The position numbers and the translations under genes are program-made. Below, one piece after another: positions 34,585-45,735 of a stretch of 64,000 nucleotides of DNA (within the stretch, counting starts at the first letter, position 1; each line of letters opens with the position of its first letter). The stretch is from Anthostomella pinea (lineage: Eukaryota; Ascomycota; Sordariomycetes; Xylariales; Xylariaceae): positions 796,001 through 860,000 of the forward strand of contig CAUWAG010000011.1 of the NCBI GenBank assembly GCA_963556695.1, written 5' to 3'. The notes under the pieces are model-generated. The model was not told where the DNA came from, did no database searches, and saw only the letters and a list, made by a program, of their open reading frames with translations.

Positions 34585-37514
34585 TTACAAACCCTTCTTG
34601 GGCGACCCAAACAGATCCGGGGAGATGTAGAACGTATTGGACTGTTTGCCCCCGGCGGCCTGCTTCAGACTGACCCAAGAATGAATGCTCGTGCCCGAGT
34701 TCAGCGGCCTGCGCTGCACCGCGCTGACCATCTTCCTGTAGCGCTGCTTGTACAGCGCCGGCACCGAGACCGCCGCCATGTACCGCTCGACGCGCGCCCG
34801 GATCTGCGCGTCGTCTTCGGCGTACGCGCTGATGGGGAAATGCACCGTTCCGACAGGCCGGCCAGCCGTCCCGCTCGTGAAGGCGAAGCAGGAGAGCAGC
34901 GGCTTCCGGTCGTAGGGCCCGAGACTGCCGCCGCCAATGGTCTCGCAGAAGCGCTGGATCTCGTAGGGGTCCGCGTGCGGGCAGACGGCCGCGTGCTTCT
35001 GTGCCACGTCCGACGCGCGCGTCGTCCCGTGCGAGATGTACACCTTGGCGCGGCTGTGGTGGTCCGTGTCGGACGACAGGTCAAGCGAGAAGTAGATGAC
35101 CGACTCGCTGGCCGCCATGGTGCTCTCCACGACCGCCCACGACTCGGCCAGGCCGATGCGTTCCAGCGCTATGCGCGTTACCGCCATGGCTTCGTCGCGG
35201 CCGGGCCGGCAGCGCGGGTTGAGATAGATCTTCCACTTCGGGCCGTCTTCGCTTGAGGCGTAGCTACACCATGCGGCGAAGAACCCCTCGGGGTTTCCGG
35301 GCATGAACAGGTCCCGGATGGTGTTGAAACGGTCTGTGGAGACCCTTGCGCTGTATCGATCTGCTATTCGTTCGACCAGCGACGACGCCTCCGCTTGGAG
35401 CTGGGTCAGCATTCCCTGGCTCTCGTCCCCCAGCGGCTGAGCTTCTACCAGGAACCGCAGCTCTGGTTCCCCCGTCTTTTGGTCCAGCACGACTGAGTAC
35501 TCAAAGGGCGAATGGTCGTTGCTGACATGAGAAACCCATGGCAACGAGTCAACGTCATGAGGAATGGGCGAATGGCCCCAGTCCCTCATTGAGACATCTA
35601 AGGCTTCCAGTAGCCGTTCGTCTTGAGTGCTGTCCAGTTCCAGTGCTCGAGATAGGAGAATCATCTGCCGCTTAGCCTCACTCAGATATGTCCCTTTCAC
35701 GGTCTGGTCCACAGGAACGGGTTTCATGCCAGCCGAGAAGTGCCGGAGTCTCATGTCTTTGCCCCTGGTAATCTTGACATTAGGTATGGAATGTCTCCGA
35801 CTGTGCAGCTCCTTGATGGCTCCAACTGTGTAGCTGATATGCGTGTCGGAAAGCACATGACGTGGCACGGCGAATCGAACCAGGTTCGGTATGAGGGCCT
35901 GCTGTTCAGGGGGCTTCTTGTCCCATTCCCACCCGAACGGTCCGGCTTCGGCCGCGCGGATGCCGTAGTCTTTGAGGAGCTCCAGGGTGAAGCCCACGGC
36001 CGCGAAGTCGCCCGGGTGCCTATCGCAGCCGTGGAAGAAGTCATCCATGTCGAGGTAGACCGCGTGGCCGCCGGGAGGGGAGAGGACAGAGACACCGCTG
36101 GCCTGAAGCTTCTGGGCGAAGGACCGTACTTGGCCGATGCGGTTTCGAAGGTAAGGCTCTTTTGTAACTTCGCATAATCCGATCACGGAAGCCATCATAT
36201 CCCGGCCGCTCACTAGATTGCAGAGGTTAGCTTTCGAGACGTTCCTGGAACTAATTAACTCATTTCTCATTTGCAGGGCAACTCACTTCCTCCGTAAGAA
36301 TCATTGCCATAGAACAAGATCTGACGCTCCTTCAGGCGAAGCCCGATTCCTTCGTACCGCTGAGCAAATAAGCCCTGGTCCCTGAAACTCAAGATACCGC
36401 CCATGTTCGAAAGACCGTCCTTCTTCAGACTGATGGTGAACCCATCAGCGTAGGAGAACATCTCCTGGACGATATCAGGGATCGTCCTGTCTGCATATCC
36501 AGCCTCAAACTCGCGAATGAACCAAGCGTTCTCCGCAAAACGGCAGGCATCGAAGAACAGGGGTATCGATTTTCGCCTTGCCAACTCGGCTGCTGCGCGG
36601 ATATTGCCCATTGATACCGGCTGTGCGGCGGCCCAGTTGTTCGTGATCGTCATCAATATCATGCAGGCTTTTGCCGGGTGCTCATCCAGCCAGGCCTCGG
36701 TTGCCACAACGTCCAAGTTTCCCTTGAATGAGTTCTGTTTGCCGACGCGCTCCTCGGGGAACGCATCAGTCAGGCCAGGCTGGGTGAAGGTCTCGAGAGC
36801 AAACCCGGCCGCTGCGGCATTGGCCCCCGTCGTGTCAAAGAAGCCATTGCTGATTATCACTCTTGGTCCGCCGTGGCGCTCCTCCTTCTGCGCCGTCTGC
36901 TCCGCGATCACGTCTCTGAGCGTGGAGAAGAGCAGAAACTCGGCGCAGCGCCCCTGCGGCACAATGAAGAAGTTGGGCCTCTCGAGCTGGTGCGGCCCGC
37001 CATTGACGAAGCCGCCTTCGTGGGGCTTGAGCAGCTTGCTTCGGTAGAAGTCGCCGTCGGCTGTTCCCACCACGACGCTGTGCGCTGCGTACTGGCGGTC
37101 GTTGCCGCGCTCGAAGACGTCTCGGCATGTCTCTAGCAGGCAGTAGTATCCCCAGTTGCGCCCATAGCTCTCGTCACCCCTGATTACTATGCTCCCCAGT
37201 CAGCGGCATGTGCTTGCTTGGTCACTGGTGTGCGTTGATGTCTTTTTTGACATCCACCCTGGGGGACTCGTAATAAGTAAATTGGGTAGAACTTTACATG
37301 CTGACCATTGCAGGTCGGTCATCGCCGAGGTGCCTGAATCTGACAGGTAATCACAGGTAACCAGCGCTGCCGGAAAAGCGAATATGTTGTACTCGACATC
37401 TTGCAGTATCTTCTCGCGCTCCTCCGCCGTTGTACTTAGGAGAGATCTGACTACAAGTGCCTGATGAGTTGGTGGGTCAAGGAGAGGATCCGATGAGGAC
37501 GACGAGTATGACAT
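34585..37514 (-). CDS. Tryptophanase-aromatic prenyltransferase fusion enzyme, 914 aa
   Basis: Exons are 37514-37298, 37186-36287 and 36212-34585; introns GTAAAG...TAG and GTGAGT...TAG; 2745 nt, phases closed. Residues ~1-540 are a complete PLP beta-eliminating lyase: DYLSDSGTSAMTDLQW, IRGDESYG, FFIVPQGRCAE, ISNGFFDTTGAN, TITNNWAAAQPVS, FDACRFAEN, ISLKKDG (K328 the likely PLP lysine), YGGMSGRD and PPGGHAVYLD. H530 (RLRHF) matches E. coli TnaA H463, and A462 replaces the Arg that marks tyrosine phenol-lyase, so L-Trp to indole, pyruvate and ammonia is likely. Residues ~545-914 are an ABBA/DMATS-type prenyltransferase (KWKIYLNPR, SRAKVYI, GTVHFPISAYAEDD). It should transfer dimethylallyl to indole or Trp. 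The two domains abut without a long linker. Confidence 0.9.
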
Positions 37515-38600
37515 TGTTGATTGTTCAACGTCAGTTGTGGCAGTGTTTGAACGACGGAGTGAAGGAGGCTGGTATTTGCATATGCTTGACGATATTCAGG
37601 TCAACCAAAGAACAACGACACTACGTATCACTGAACGAGGACTGGACTGGTCGACTGATAGAACGGTTCAGACAGTCCGGCTCTCTCGGCATGGGATGCG
37701 AGCTTTACGGCTTATCATGCAGGCTTCACACAACGCAACGACACTCATCCGCTTGTTGGTGATGATCCAAACTGGGCGAGGACGCCATGGCCTTGGATGC
37801 CCCAGCCAACATGAAAGGATATGCATGTTGGTCACGAAATCATGTTGTTAGGGTATGTGCCGCAACAGAGGGTCGTATGCAGTGGTACAGCTATCTAAGG
37901 CGGGTGGAGGGTGAGGTTCTGATCGACTCGATTGGCCTCTGAACGATGTCATTTAGTTATTGACTGGACTCCGCATTGGAGCCATGTCCTTGGGTGGCCA
38001 AGTGATCCAGCCCTTCGGTAGTCGTAGAAGGCTTACGTCGACTCAACCGAGTAACCAAGTGCCAGGGCGGGCATCAGGTCTGGGCAACATAGGTAGCCTG
38101 CAGTCAGCTCCCTGGCTCTGAAGGGAGGGAGGCGGTGAGGGCGCTCAGCGAGGATATCGCTGTTGGAGCGATGCGAGGGGAACCGGCAGTCAGCATTTTC
38201 GAGGGCTCGCTCGGAAGTCCTACGTACCCCCATGCACACTTGTCGATAGATGGCGCAAGGGGGCACGCAACGCGACGCAGCTCAGGGATTTGGATGTTGT
38301 TGGTGGAAATGTTAACTCCAGAGGTTTCTCCTACCCACCGCCGTTACTACATTGGGCCCGTTCCAGACGTACTGTAGCTGCCGAGGTTCTGGGGTTGCGA
38401 GCCTGTGCCACATAATCATATCACGTCGGGCATGATGTGGCAGTTGTGTGGTAGCATCGAAGGATCAGCCTCTGCGTAGGACTTTCCAAGGGGGATGACA
38501 AATACCCTAGTCGCTAGGATCTAAACTTAGACAGGCGGGTCGGGGCTTGTTCCACAATGCATGGTACTTCCGGACATGCAGTATAGTATTACCCTTGAAA
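37515..38600. other. Intergenic, upstream of the fusion enzyme
   Basis: No gene supported; several short frames lack family motifs. It includes the promoter side of the lyase-prenyltransferase gene and leads into the AT-rich block. Confidence 0.5.
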
Positions 38601-40910
38601 TAATGTTAAAGGACGTCCGAGCTAATACATAACAAGCACCTTAAACGTTTCATCCAGGTATTAGCTAGGTATTAATATTGTTATACATTTTCTTACGATA
38701 GTAAATACTTCCTCTTTAAATAGCTAAAGGGTATTTTTATTTACTTTTTATATTAAAAATAGTGTATAAATATTTTAGTTTTAGTTTTATTAGAAGTTTT
38801 ATTCAATTATATAAAATCGAAAAATAATATCGATATTTTATAAAAACTTATTAAGCTTTTACACTTTGTTATTATTTTTTGCTTACGCTAGCTTTTTCTT
38901 TTTCAATTCACACTTTTTTTTACTACTTTTTATAATTGTTTGAACGCTTTTTTAGCTACGTACGTAGCAAATTTCTTATATTTGTAACGAACGAGGCTAT
39001 TTTTTTTAAAATATAGTAAGCTTAAAAGTTGCGATCTTTTAAGCTTTTTAAAATGTTACTTTAACGATTTAAAGTACGAAGCTTAGGTTTAAAATTAATT
39101 GCTAGTAAAACATAACGAGGATAATAGTAGCGATTATTTTATTTTTTAAAAGCTAGCTTTAATTGTTTTTTTTCGTTGTAAATTTTTTTAATTTATTTTT
39201 AAAAAAAACTTTAATACTAATCGCGATAATATGATGCTGTTTAAATTAACCTGTTGCCTTTTTAGTTTCTTATTAAGTAAAGTGCTAGCGATTTTTTCTC
39301 GTGACCGTATCTCTTTTAAAGCGCTAGCGCTTTTATTCATTAAAGTTTTTTTTCCTAATATCATAATTAACTTTATAATTAAGCTGCATTTTAAGATTAT
39401 TAACCTAATAAACTCTAAGCTTTTAACCGTGCTTTTATGCGACTTTTAATCTGTTTTTTAAGTTAATACGTAACTAGTAAACCTTTAAATTTATGATAGA
39501 TTTTCTTTTTTTTCCCGTAATAATTTCTTAATAAGGCTTTGTAATTTTTAAACGTTAGGTTAAGCAACTATATTTATAACTATTAAATAAAAAAGGCTTA
39601 TAATCAAAACTTTATACATAGTAACGAAATAAATGATACAAAAATCTGCGAAAAAATAAAGCTTACTTTTAAGCAGGTATAATACGTTATTATTGTGAAA
39701 GTTAAGCCCGGTTTTTACGGAGGAAGTTACTATAACACTATTATTTACATATCAATAAAACGTGCTATAAAGGCTTATTTTTTTATAAGGACACTTTTAA
39801 CGCGCTTTATACCTTAATATATATCGTATTTAAGAATAACAATTTTAAAGCTAATTTCTTACAAGCGCTACCTAAATAAGCATGTTTCTAAATTTAAAGG
39901 TTATTTAAAAAAAGTCGTTATATATGCCCTTTTTAAAATAAACTTTACGAAAGCTTTTTGATTAACTCGTATTACTTTTATACCCGTATATAAAAAAGCC
40001 CGTTTTGAACTTGCTTTTTTTAAGGTTATTTTATTTTTAATAAGTAAGAAGATTAGCTTTAAATTAATAAGACTTGAATTAACGGCATAATTATGATCAA
40101 AAAAGTAGTTATTCTGTTTTGAGGTAAATTTGTTAGCTTATTTACTAAGACAAGATATAAAAGAACGGCTGAATGGTTTAAGGCTTTTTTACGGCGGTAT
40201 TAAAAGCTTAAGGTAAAATTAATTCGCTATTAAATTAAGATTATATTTTACTTTTAATACTAAAGTATTATATGTTTTATTTAAAGCTTGAAGTATGATA
40301 AAAGAACGCTTTAAATTATAGCTTAAAAGCGATTTAAGCGTAAATATAAAAACAATGTAACGACGGCGTAATAGTGAAATAGCTTATTAAAAGCTTTAAA
40401 TAAAGCGGTAAATCGAAATATAATACTTTTACGTAGTTAGTAACGGCTTAATCATAGCTATTTAAAAAGCTTAAAAAGCAATGCTAATAAAGTTACTTAA
40501 GTAATTAGCTCGATTAATATTATAGCGATTAAGGCTAATTAAGTTAGAAAATACAGATTTTACAAAGTATTAAAACTATATATAATAGTTTACTTTTGTT
40601 AAAGTTAAAATTCGACAAAATAAACTGTTAAATCTTTTTTTCATAATAATATCTTATATAAATTTATTCGAACGTAGTTATGCGAAAAATAGCTACTTTT
40701 ACTAAAGTAAAAGCTTATTTCTAACCTTTTAAAGGTGTATTATAGCAGTGTAATTATTAAGTAATGCCTTTAACACTCTTTGTATTATAAGCGACTAACC
40801 CTTTGTAAATTAGCTATCGAGACCTTTAAAATGTGTTGTTATCAGTGTGGTAGTTAGGTATCTTAATAGTCTGCAGGGTACATTATTTCAGGGGGTATAA
40901 TGTATAGTAC
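38601..40910. other. AT-rich, RIP-like isochore
   Basis: Composition changes sharply from ordinary to strongly AT-rich, with abundant TA steps, runs such as TTTTTTAAAA, and stop codons in all frames, then returns to normal near 40910. This is the pattern left by repeat-induced point mutation over old transposons. No element can be recognised in it any longer. It separates the lyase-prenyltransferase gene from the GMC oxidoreductase. Confidence 0.85.
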
Positions 40911-41286
40911 TATATCAGTCATGCAGAGTACTTCCTAATGTTATCAAGAATTGAGGGGATGAAGTGGCGGCATCTCCCGCACCTCTCCCTTCATGCAGTA
41001 CCTAGTTCTCGGGGAAATGAGCGAGCGCATGGCTCTATCAAAAGCCTCAGTGGCCGTAGTAACATCACAATCAAGAATACAACAGCACTCATTCTGCCCA
41101 CCAAATCTTCCTTATAGTGATAGTGTCATGCTTCTAAGTGTGCTTTCTGTGAGCAGGGGGATATGTGATGCTGGCATCTTGTCATTCCAGTAACTACGAG
41201 CTATTGAATGACGAAGGAAACTTGAGAAACGGCTGGACGAAACCAGTCCCCCCACCAGGTCATCGGCCTGTTCTGAATGTCCTGAA
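40911..41286. other. Intergenic
   Basis: Nothing recognisable between the AT-rich block and the 3' end of the GMC gene. Confidence 0.5.
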
Positions 41287-42915
41287 TCAAGAATGTGCAA
41301 GAATCATACTGGCGAGCTGCTCGGCCATGGCGTAGAGCGAAGCCTGGGGGTGACCACCCAGGGGGACTGGCACGATGCTCGCATCGGCAACCCTCAGCCC
41401 CGTGACGCCAAGTACCTTGCCTTCCCCATCGACCACCTTGCCCATGGCCGCAGTACCGCCCGAGTGCTGGTGCTGCTCCCCGGTGCGTTGGAGCCTGTCC
41501 AAGATCACATCGTCACTCGTATCGACAGTCAGCGGCGCCAGCCCCTCCAGGCCTTCCTTGACAGGCGGCGCTTCGCTCTCGACAACGGTTTTCAGGTTTT
41601 CAGTTGCCGTCAGAAGCTTCAGGGCTGTGCGAGTACCGTCAACCATAGCTTCGCGGTCATGCTGGGTCGAGAGGTAGTTGGGCTGGATGCGCGGGAGATC
41701 CGCCGGTGAGCTGGACCGGAGCTTAACCGTACCCCGGGACGTCGGCAGGAGCAGCATTGTCGACGTGGAGATATGAGTGCCATCGACGGGGATGCCCGGG
41801 ATGCCCGGCACTACATACGCAGTCATGACTTCGTAGACGTTTCGGTTCTCCCAGCCAGTTTTGGTCTCGTTCTTGTGCTTGGTGAGAATGTCGTCTGGGA
41901 GGGGACGGTTGGCAATCCAGTCCCATGGGAGACCCTTGAAGAAGGCAGGGTCTTGGAAACCCGCGCCGCCGAAGGCGTACCCGAGTGAAGGGTCGCATAG
42001 ACGATAGGCGAGGTGGAGGGCGTAATGGTCGTGTAGGTTTTGACCGACGTAGGGGGATTCGTGGATGAGATGGATACCGTGCTCAGCAAGTTCGGCTGAT
42101 GGGCCGACACCTGAGAGCATGAGGATCTTGGGAGTCTGGTACGCCCCGGCCGAGAGGATGACCTCCTTTCGGGCGGTAACCTTGCGGCCGTCGACTAGCT
42201 CAATCCCCGTTGCTCTGTTGGTACCATCAAAGATTACTCTATGCACGAAGGCATCGGTAAGAACAGTGGCCTTATTGAGCGGATAGACCACGTTGGCCGC
42301 TTGCCGCTTGCCCTCGCTGTCGCAGTTCTCATGAATCTCATTCACGCCCACGCTGGCACCGTTCTTCCGGTCCACGTTGTGGGAGACACCAAGCTCGGCC
42401 CATGCCTTCAAGACGGTGTCTCGAAGGGGGTACTTGCGTTGTCCGCCCTCGGCGCCAGCGATCGAAGTGACATACATGGGTCCGTCGAAGCCATGTTCCT
42501 GCGGGTCTGCATTGGAGTCATAGAACTTCTCCGACTTGACGAACCAGGGCTTGAGGCCTTGGTAGCTCCAGCGGTCGTCGCCGGCCAGCTCGGCCCACTC
42601 GTCGTAGTCGGCAGCGTCTCCTCGAAGCCAGCCTCCAAAGTTGATCAGGGTACCTCCACCCAGGGCTTTTCCAGCGCTGAGGGGGTGCACGCGACCGGCT
42701 GTACTCGGGACAGGCTCACTTGGGTAGGCGTAGTCGAGCTCACCACCCTGAAGCGGGAGACTCGTCAGAAAGAAGGCAGTCGCAGGGTTGCTGGTTGCGT
42801 CGGGCCCTGCCTCGAGCAGGATGACGCTCTTGCCGTTCTGGCTGAGACGCGACGCCACAACGCATCCCGTAAGGCCACCGCCCACGACAACGTAATCGGC
42901 AATCTGCTCGTCCAT
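41287..42915 (-). CDS. GMC-family FAD oxidoreductase, 542 aa, intronless
   Basis: A single open frame from ATG at 42915. Motifs in order: ADYVVVGGGLTG (FAD Rossmann, G12-G14-G17) with LLEAGPD after it; GKALGGGTLINFGGWLRG (GMC signature 1); EVILSAGAYQTPKILMLSG (GMC signature 2); the catalytic-region EQHQHSGGTAAMG (H484) and GGHPQASLYAMAE (H522). GMC enzymes oxidise alcohols, aldehydes or sugars with O2 or another acceptor. No signal peptide is present, so it is probably intracellular like cluster-encoded GMC enzymes. Length is normal for the family. It could act on an alcohol made by the nearby monooxygenase, but the AT-rich block in between makes cluster membership uncertain. Confidence 0.9.
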   Translation of the reverse strand: MDEQIADYVVVGGGLTGCVVASRLSQNGKSVILLEAGPDATSNPATAFFLTSLPLQGGELDYAYPSEPVPSTAGRVHPLSAGKALGGGTLINFGGWLRGDAADYDEWAELAGDDRWSYQGLKPWFVKSEKFYDSNADPQEHGFDGPMYVTSIAGAEGGQRKYPLRDTVLKAWAELGVSHNVDRKNGASVGVNEIHENCDSEGKRQAANVVYPLNKATVLTDAFVHRVIFDGTNRATGIELVDGRKVTARKEVILSAGAYQTPKILMLSGVGPSAELAEHGIHLIHESPYVGQNLHDHYALHLAYRLCDPSLGYAFGGAGFQDPAFFKGLPWDWIANRPLPDDILTKHKNETKTGWENRNVYEVMTAYVVPGIPGIPVDGTHISTSTMLLLPTSRGTVKLRSSSPADLPRIQPNYLSTQHDREAMVDGTRTALKLLTATENLKTVVESEAPPVKEGLEGLAPLTVDTSDDVILDRLQRTGEQHQHSGGTAAMGKVVDGEGKVLGVTGLRVADASIVPVPLGGHPQASLYAMAEQLASMILAHS

Positions 42916-44475
42916 GGCTGAGAGGTGGTTGGCAAGAACTTAGAAGGAACTAGAGGATGTGAGAGATTGTTGGCCGTAATGAGATGTCAGGTGTCAGGTG
43001 TCAGGTGTCAGGTGCAGAATTGAAGAAGCAAGGGATGAAAATGAGTATGAGCGGCCATGTTGGTGACTGCCCGCCAGGTCCGTATTTCACTTGGAACCAA
43101 TGTTACACAGTATAGCTCACAAGTTGATTGAGCTTTGTCGCAAGGCTGAAGTCGCACGACTCATCGGATTCTTTTGTCCACTTCACTCGTGCAGATACGA
43201 CCTGAATCATACGTTCGGATGCTGTGGTTGGCAACGTGCAGCAGCACCCAAACGCAATGTATTCACCCTTACTAATCAACCAGCAACACCCGTACCTTAC
43301 TCGGTTACATACATGTACCTACCTAAATACCTACCTTCTAAGTACGTAAGCCACGTAAGCTTCATTCACTCGCAAACTTGCGTTACCACCTCACGAGGGT
43401 CAGAGAATGCACCTCATCGACCATCCGCCATCCGCCATCCGCCATCCGCCATCCTTGTCCTCGATACCAGGCAGTTGCAATCACCGACAGCTCAAACTGC
43501 CGGAGGGATTCAATACTTACCTAGGTATGTAGCCGTTGATCCTGCCATATGCGGCGTGTCGCATCAATGCAACGCAACGCAAAGCAGGATTCATCACTCA
43601 GCGCAGCTATTGATTAAAGTAAACAGACCGAACCGCCAGATGCCGCTGACTTGATGCGGAATACATGGCCGATGAGGCGTCTACAGCAGCAAATCAAATG
43701 GACTGATCCGTCTGACATCAGATCCTCCCACGCACCCTCCCAAGACCGCCTCCAACTTTCGCTCGCCGTAGGGTGACTAGGGTCTCACCCACTGCGACGT
43801 CGGTCAAAGCATGAACTTTTCCAAGTTCCAACTATGGTCGTGTCCACTATCCAGCCCTGCTATGGTATGCCAGCGTCTCCTTCGTCTTCGAAAGGTGCAT
43901 TCCGCATTCACTGCCCTCGGCCCCTCCTCGATCTCGTGCATGAATCTTGCTGCCACACCTATTAATAACGCTCGTTTTCTCTCTCTCGATTGGCTCGTTT
44001 GCCAATGAATGATAGACCAGACGCGGGCAGCCGGCGTAGGGTGGGCGTCAAACGACCGACGTGCCTCATCCTGCCTCATATGCCGGAAAGAAGAAGGGTC
44101 AGCGGCGAGGCGTCGAGGTCACAGGTGTGTAGCCTCTAAGTTACATCCTTCCTTCCCCTCTTATTACCTTCTGCTCCGTTCCTCTTCTCTATGGCGGCCA
44201 ACACCAGCACCGACACCCCCCGGCCACCCCTCGGGGACAGGGCCAGGACCCGATCCAGACCTGCATGGTCAGCCAGCGGTGTTGTCCACTGCTCGCTCAA
44301 CGAGTTTACACCATAAGACTGAATCAGTTCTGTAGACTGGGATGGAATCGTAGGCCGTAGAACTTCTTCTCCTCTTCATGACTTCACATACAGCGCCACC
44401 CTGCAGCCTGTTCCTACTCCTTCCTGCCCATAACCACCGCCTGGTGGTGCTATTAGGCAGACCACCAAGACCAAG
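42916..44475. other. Intergenic between divergent genes
   Basis: No gene supported. Holds the heptamer repeat near 43 kb, a CCATCCG repeat at about 43422-43453 and ACCT-rich stretches at 43315-43335. It is a shared upstream region for the GMC and rhodopsin-like genes. Confidence 0.5.
42985..43014 (+). repeat. TGTCAGG heptamer, four tandem units
   Basis: Four exact 7-bp units about 70 bp upstream of the GMC start codon, on the promoter side. It may be only a microsatellite. Confidence 0.85.
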
Positions 44476-45735
44476 ATGCTTGGACCATATAGTAAAGAGT
44501 TGATGATAGGCCTGGCTGTAGGCGCCATCGTCCTCCCCACTGTCTTTTTTGCACTTAGACTATGGGCAAGGCGCCTGAGACGCACGCGTCTATCGGTAGA
44601 TGATTGGTTGTGCTTCGGCGGACTGCTCGTTGGATACACCTGCTGCTCTCTGCAGCTCTATGGTGAGTTATCATCTCCTGAATCAAGTACTATACCTGCG
44701 AGGCCACGGCTAAGAGTTACCTACGTAGCTGCCGTCGACGGCGAACTAGGCCAGCATCAGGCGTTGGGACCTAATGGCCTACCTATCCTCGACGACCCGA
44801 AGTTCCTGGTCTACGAAAGGGTGAGTAACCGGTGCAGACTCGATTGACTCAGCTATCTTGAACCTGACCTGACCATCGATTCTCCAAGACCAAACTTGCC
44901 GTGAATGTCCTGAGTCCCATCGGTTTCGGGCTCGTGAAAGTGTCGATTGTTCTACTATACGAGCGAATATTCCACAACAGTCGCCCTTTCCGATACGCAG
45001 CGTTTGCCATGACCGGCCTCCTTGCCGCGTGGGCTCTCTCCTTCTCCTTCGCCAATCTGTTCATCTGCTTTCCCGTCACGGCTCTTATCGAGCCGTTCTA
45101 CGGCAAGAAATGCGTGGATAGAGCGGCCGTCTTTCTCTCGACGCTCGTCACTGATCTGATCTTCGACGTTCTCATTCTGGCCATGCCTATCCCCCTCGTC
45201 TTGCGGCTACATCTGCCACGGAAGGATAGGCTCGGAGTGCTTGGGATGTTCCTACTTGGTGCAACGCAAGTGGCCGCCTCCCACCATCCGAGAGAACGCC
45301 AGGCGCTAACAGACGTATCCAGGGTTGTCGCCGTTAGTATCGCTCGCCTTGTCCAGCTACTGGAGGTCAACTCACAATACCTCTTCTTCTACTACGATGA
45401 AACCTGTAGGTCATGTTCACGGGATGGTGCAAGTGGACGACGAGAACTAATCAATATCCGTAGACTACACCTCGCCAGCCTTCTTCTGGGCCAACATCGA
45501 ACTGGCCATTGCGGTGGTGTCGGCCTGTCTCCCAACGCTGAAACCCGTGTTGAACTTCCTCCTACCATCACCTCCCAAGACGCAACAGAAGCCGACCGAC
45601 TATATCAATATATCCGATCCACAACCTTCTTCACGTTCGCGCGGGTGGGATAGTTACTCCATTGAAGCAGACAAGAATCTAATACCGCTGGCTACATTGG
45701 AGGAAGGAAGACGGGCTGAACCAGCCGGCCCCTAG
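44476..45735 (+). CDS. Fungal rhodopsin-like integral membrane protein, 336 aa, five exons
   Basis: Exons: 44476-44662, 44729-44820, 44889-45265, 45323-45405 and 45464-45735; 1011 nt, phases closed. Predicted membrane segments include LMIGLAVGAIVLPTVFFALRLW near the start, VNVLSPIGFGLVKVSIVLLY, MTGLLAAWALSFSFANLFIC, LVTDLIFDVLILAMPIPLVL, and IELAIAVVSACLPTLKPVL at the end, the order seen in the fungal seven-helix rhodopsin-like family. LSVDDWLCF after helix 1 and PIPLVLRLHLPRKDRLGVLGMFLLGA are typical. Function is unknown; such proteins often sit in secondary-metabolite clusters. The third intron uses GC rather than GT at its 5' end. Confidence 0.84.

Noticed and set aside
34546..35256. 236-codon plus-strand frame
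   Set aside because: Antisense to the prenyltransferase domain; Arg/Val-rich shadow.
43422..43453. CCATCCG repeat as a CRISPR-like array
   Set aside because: Simple 7-bp tandem repeat without spacers, in a eukaryotic genome.
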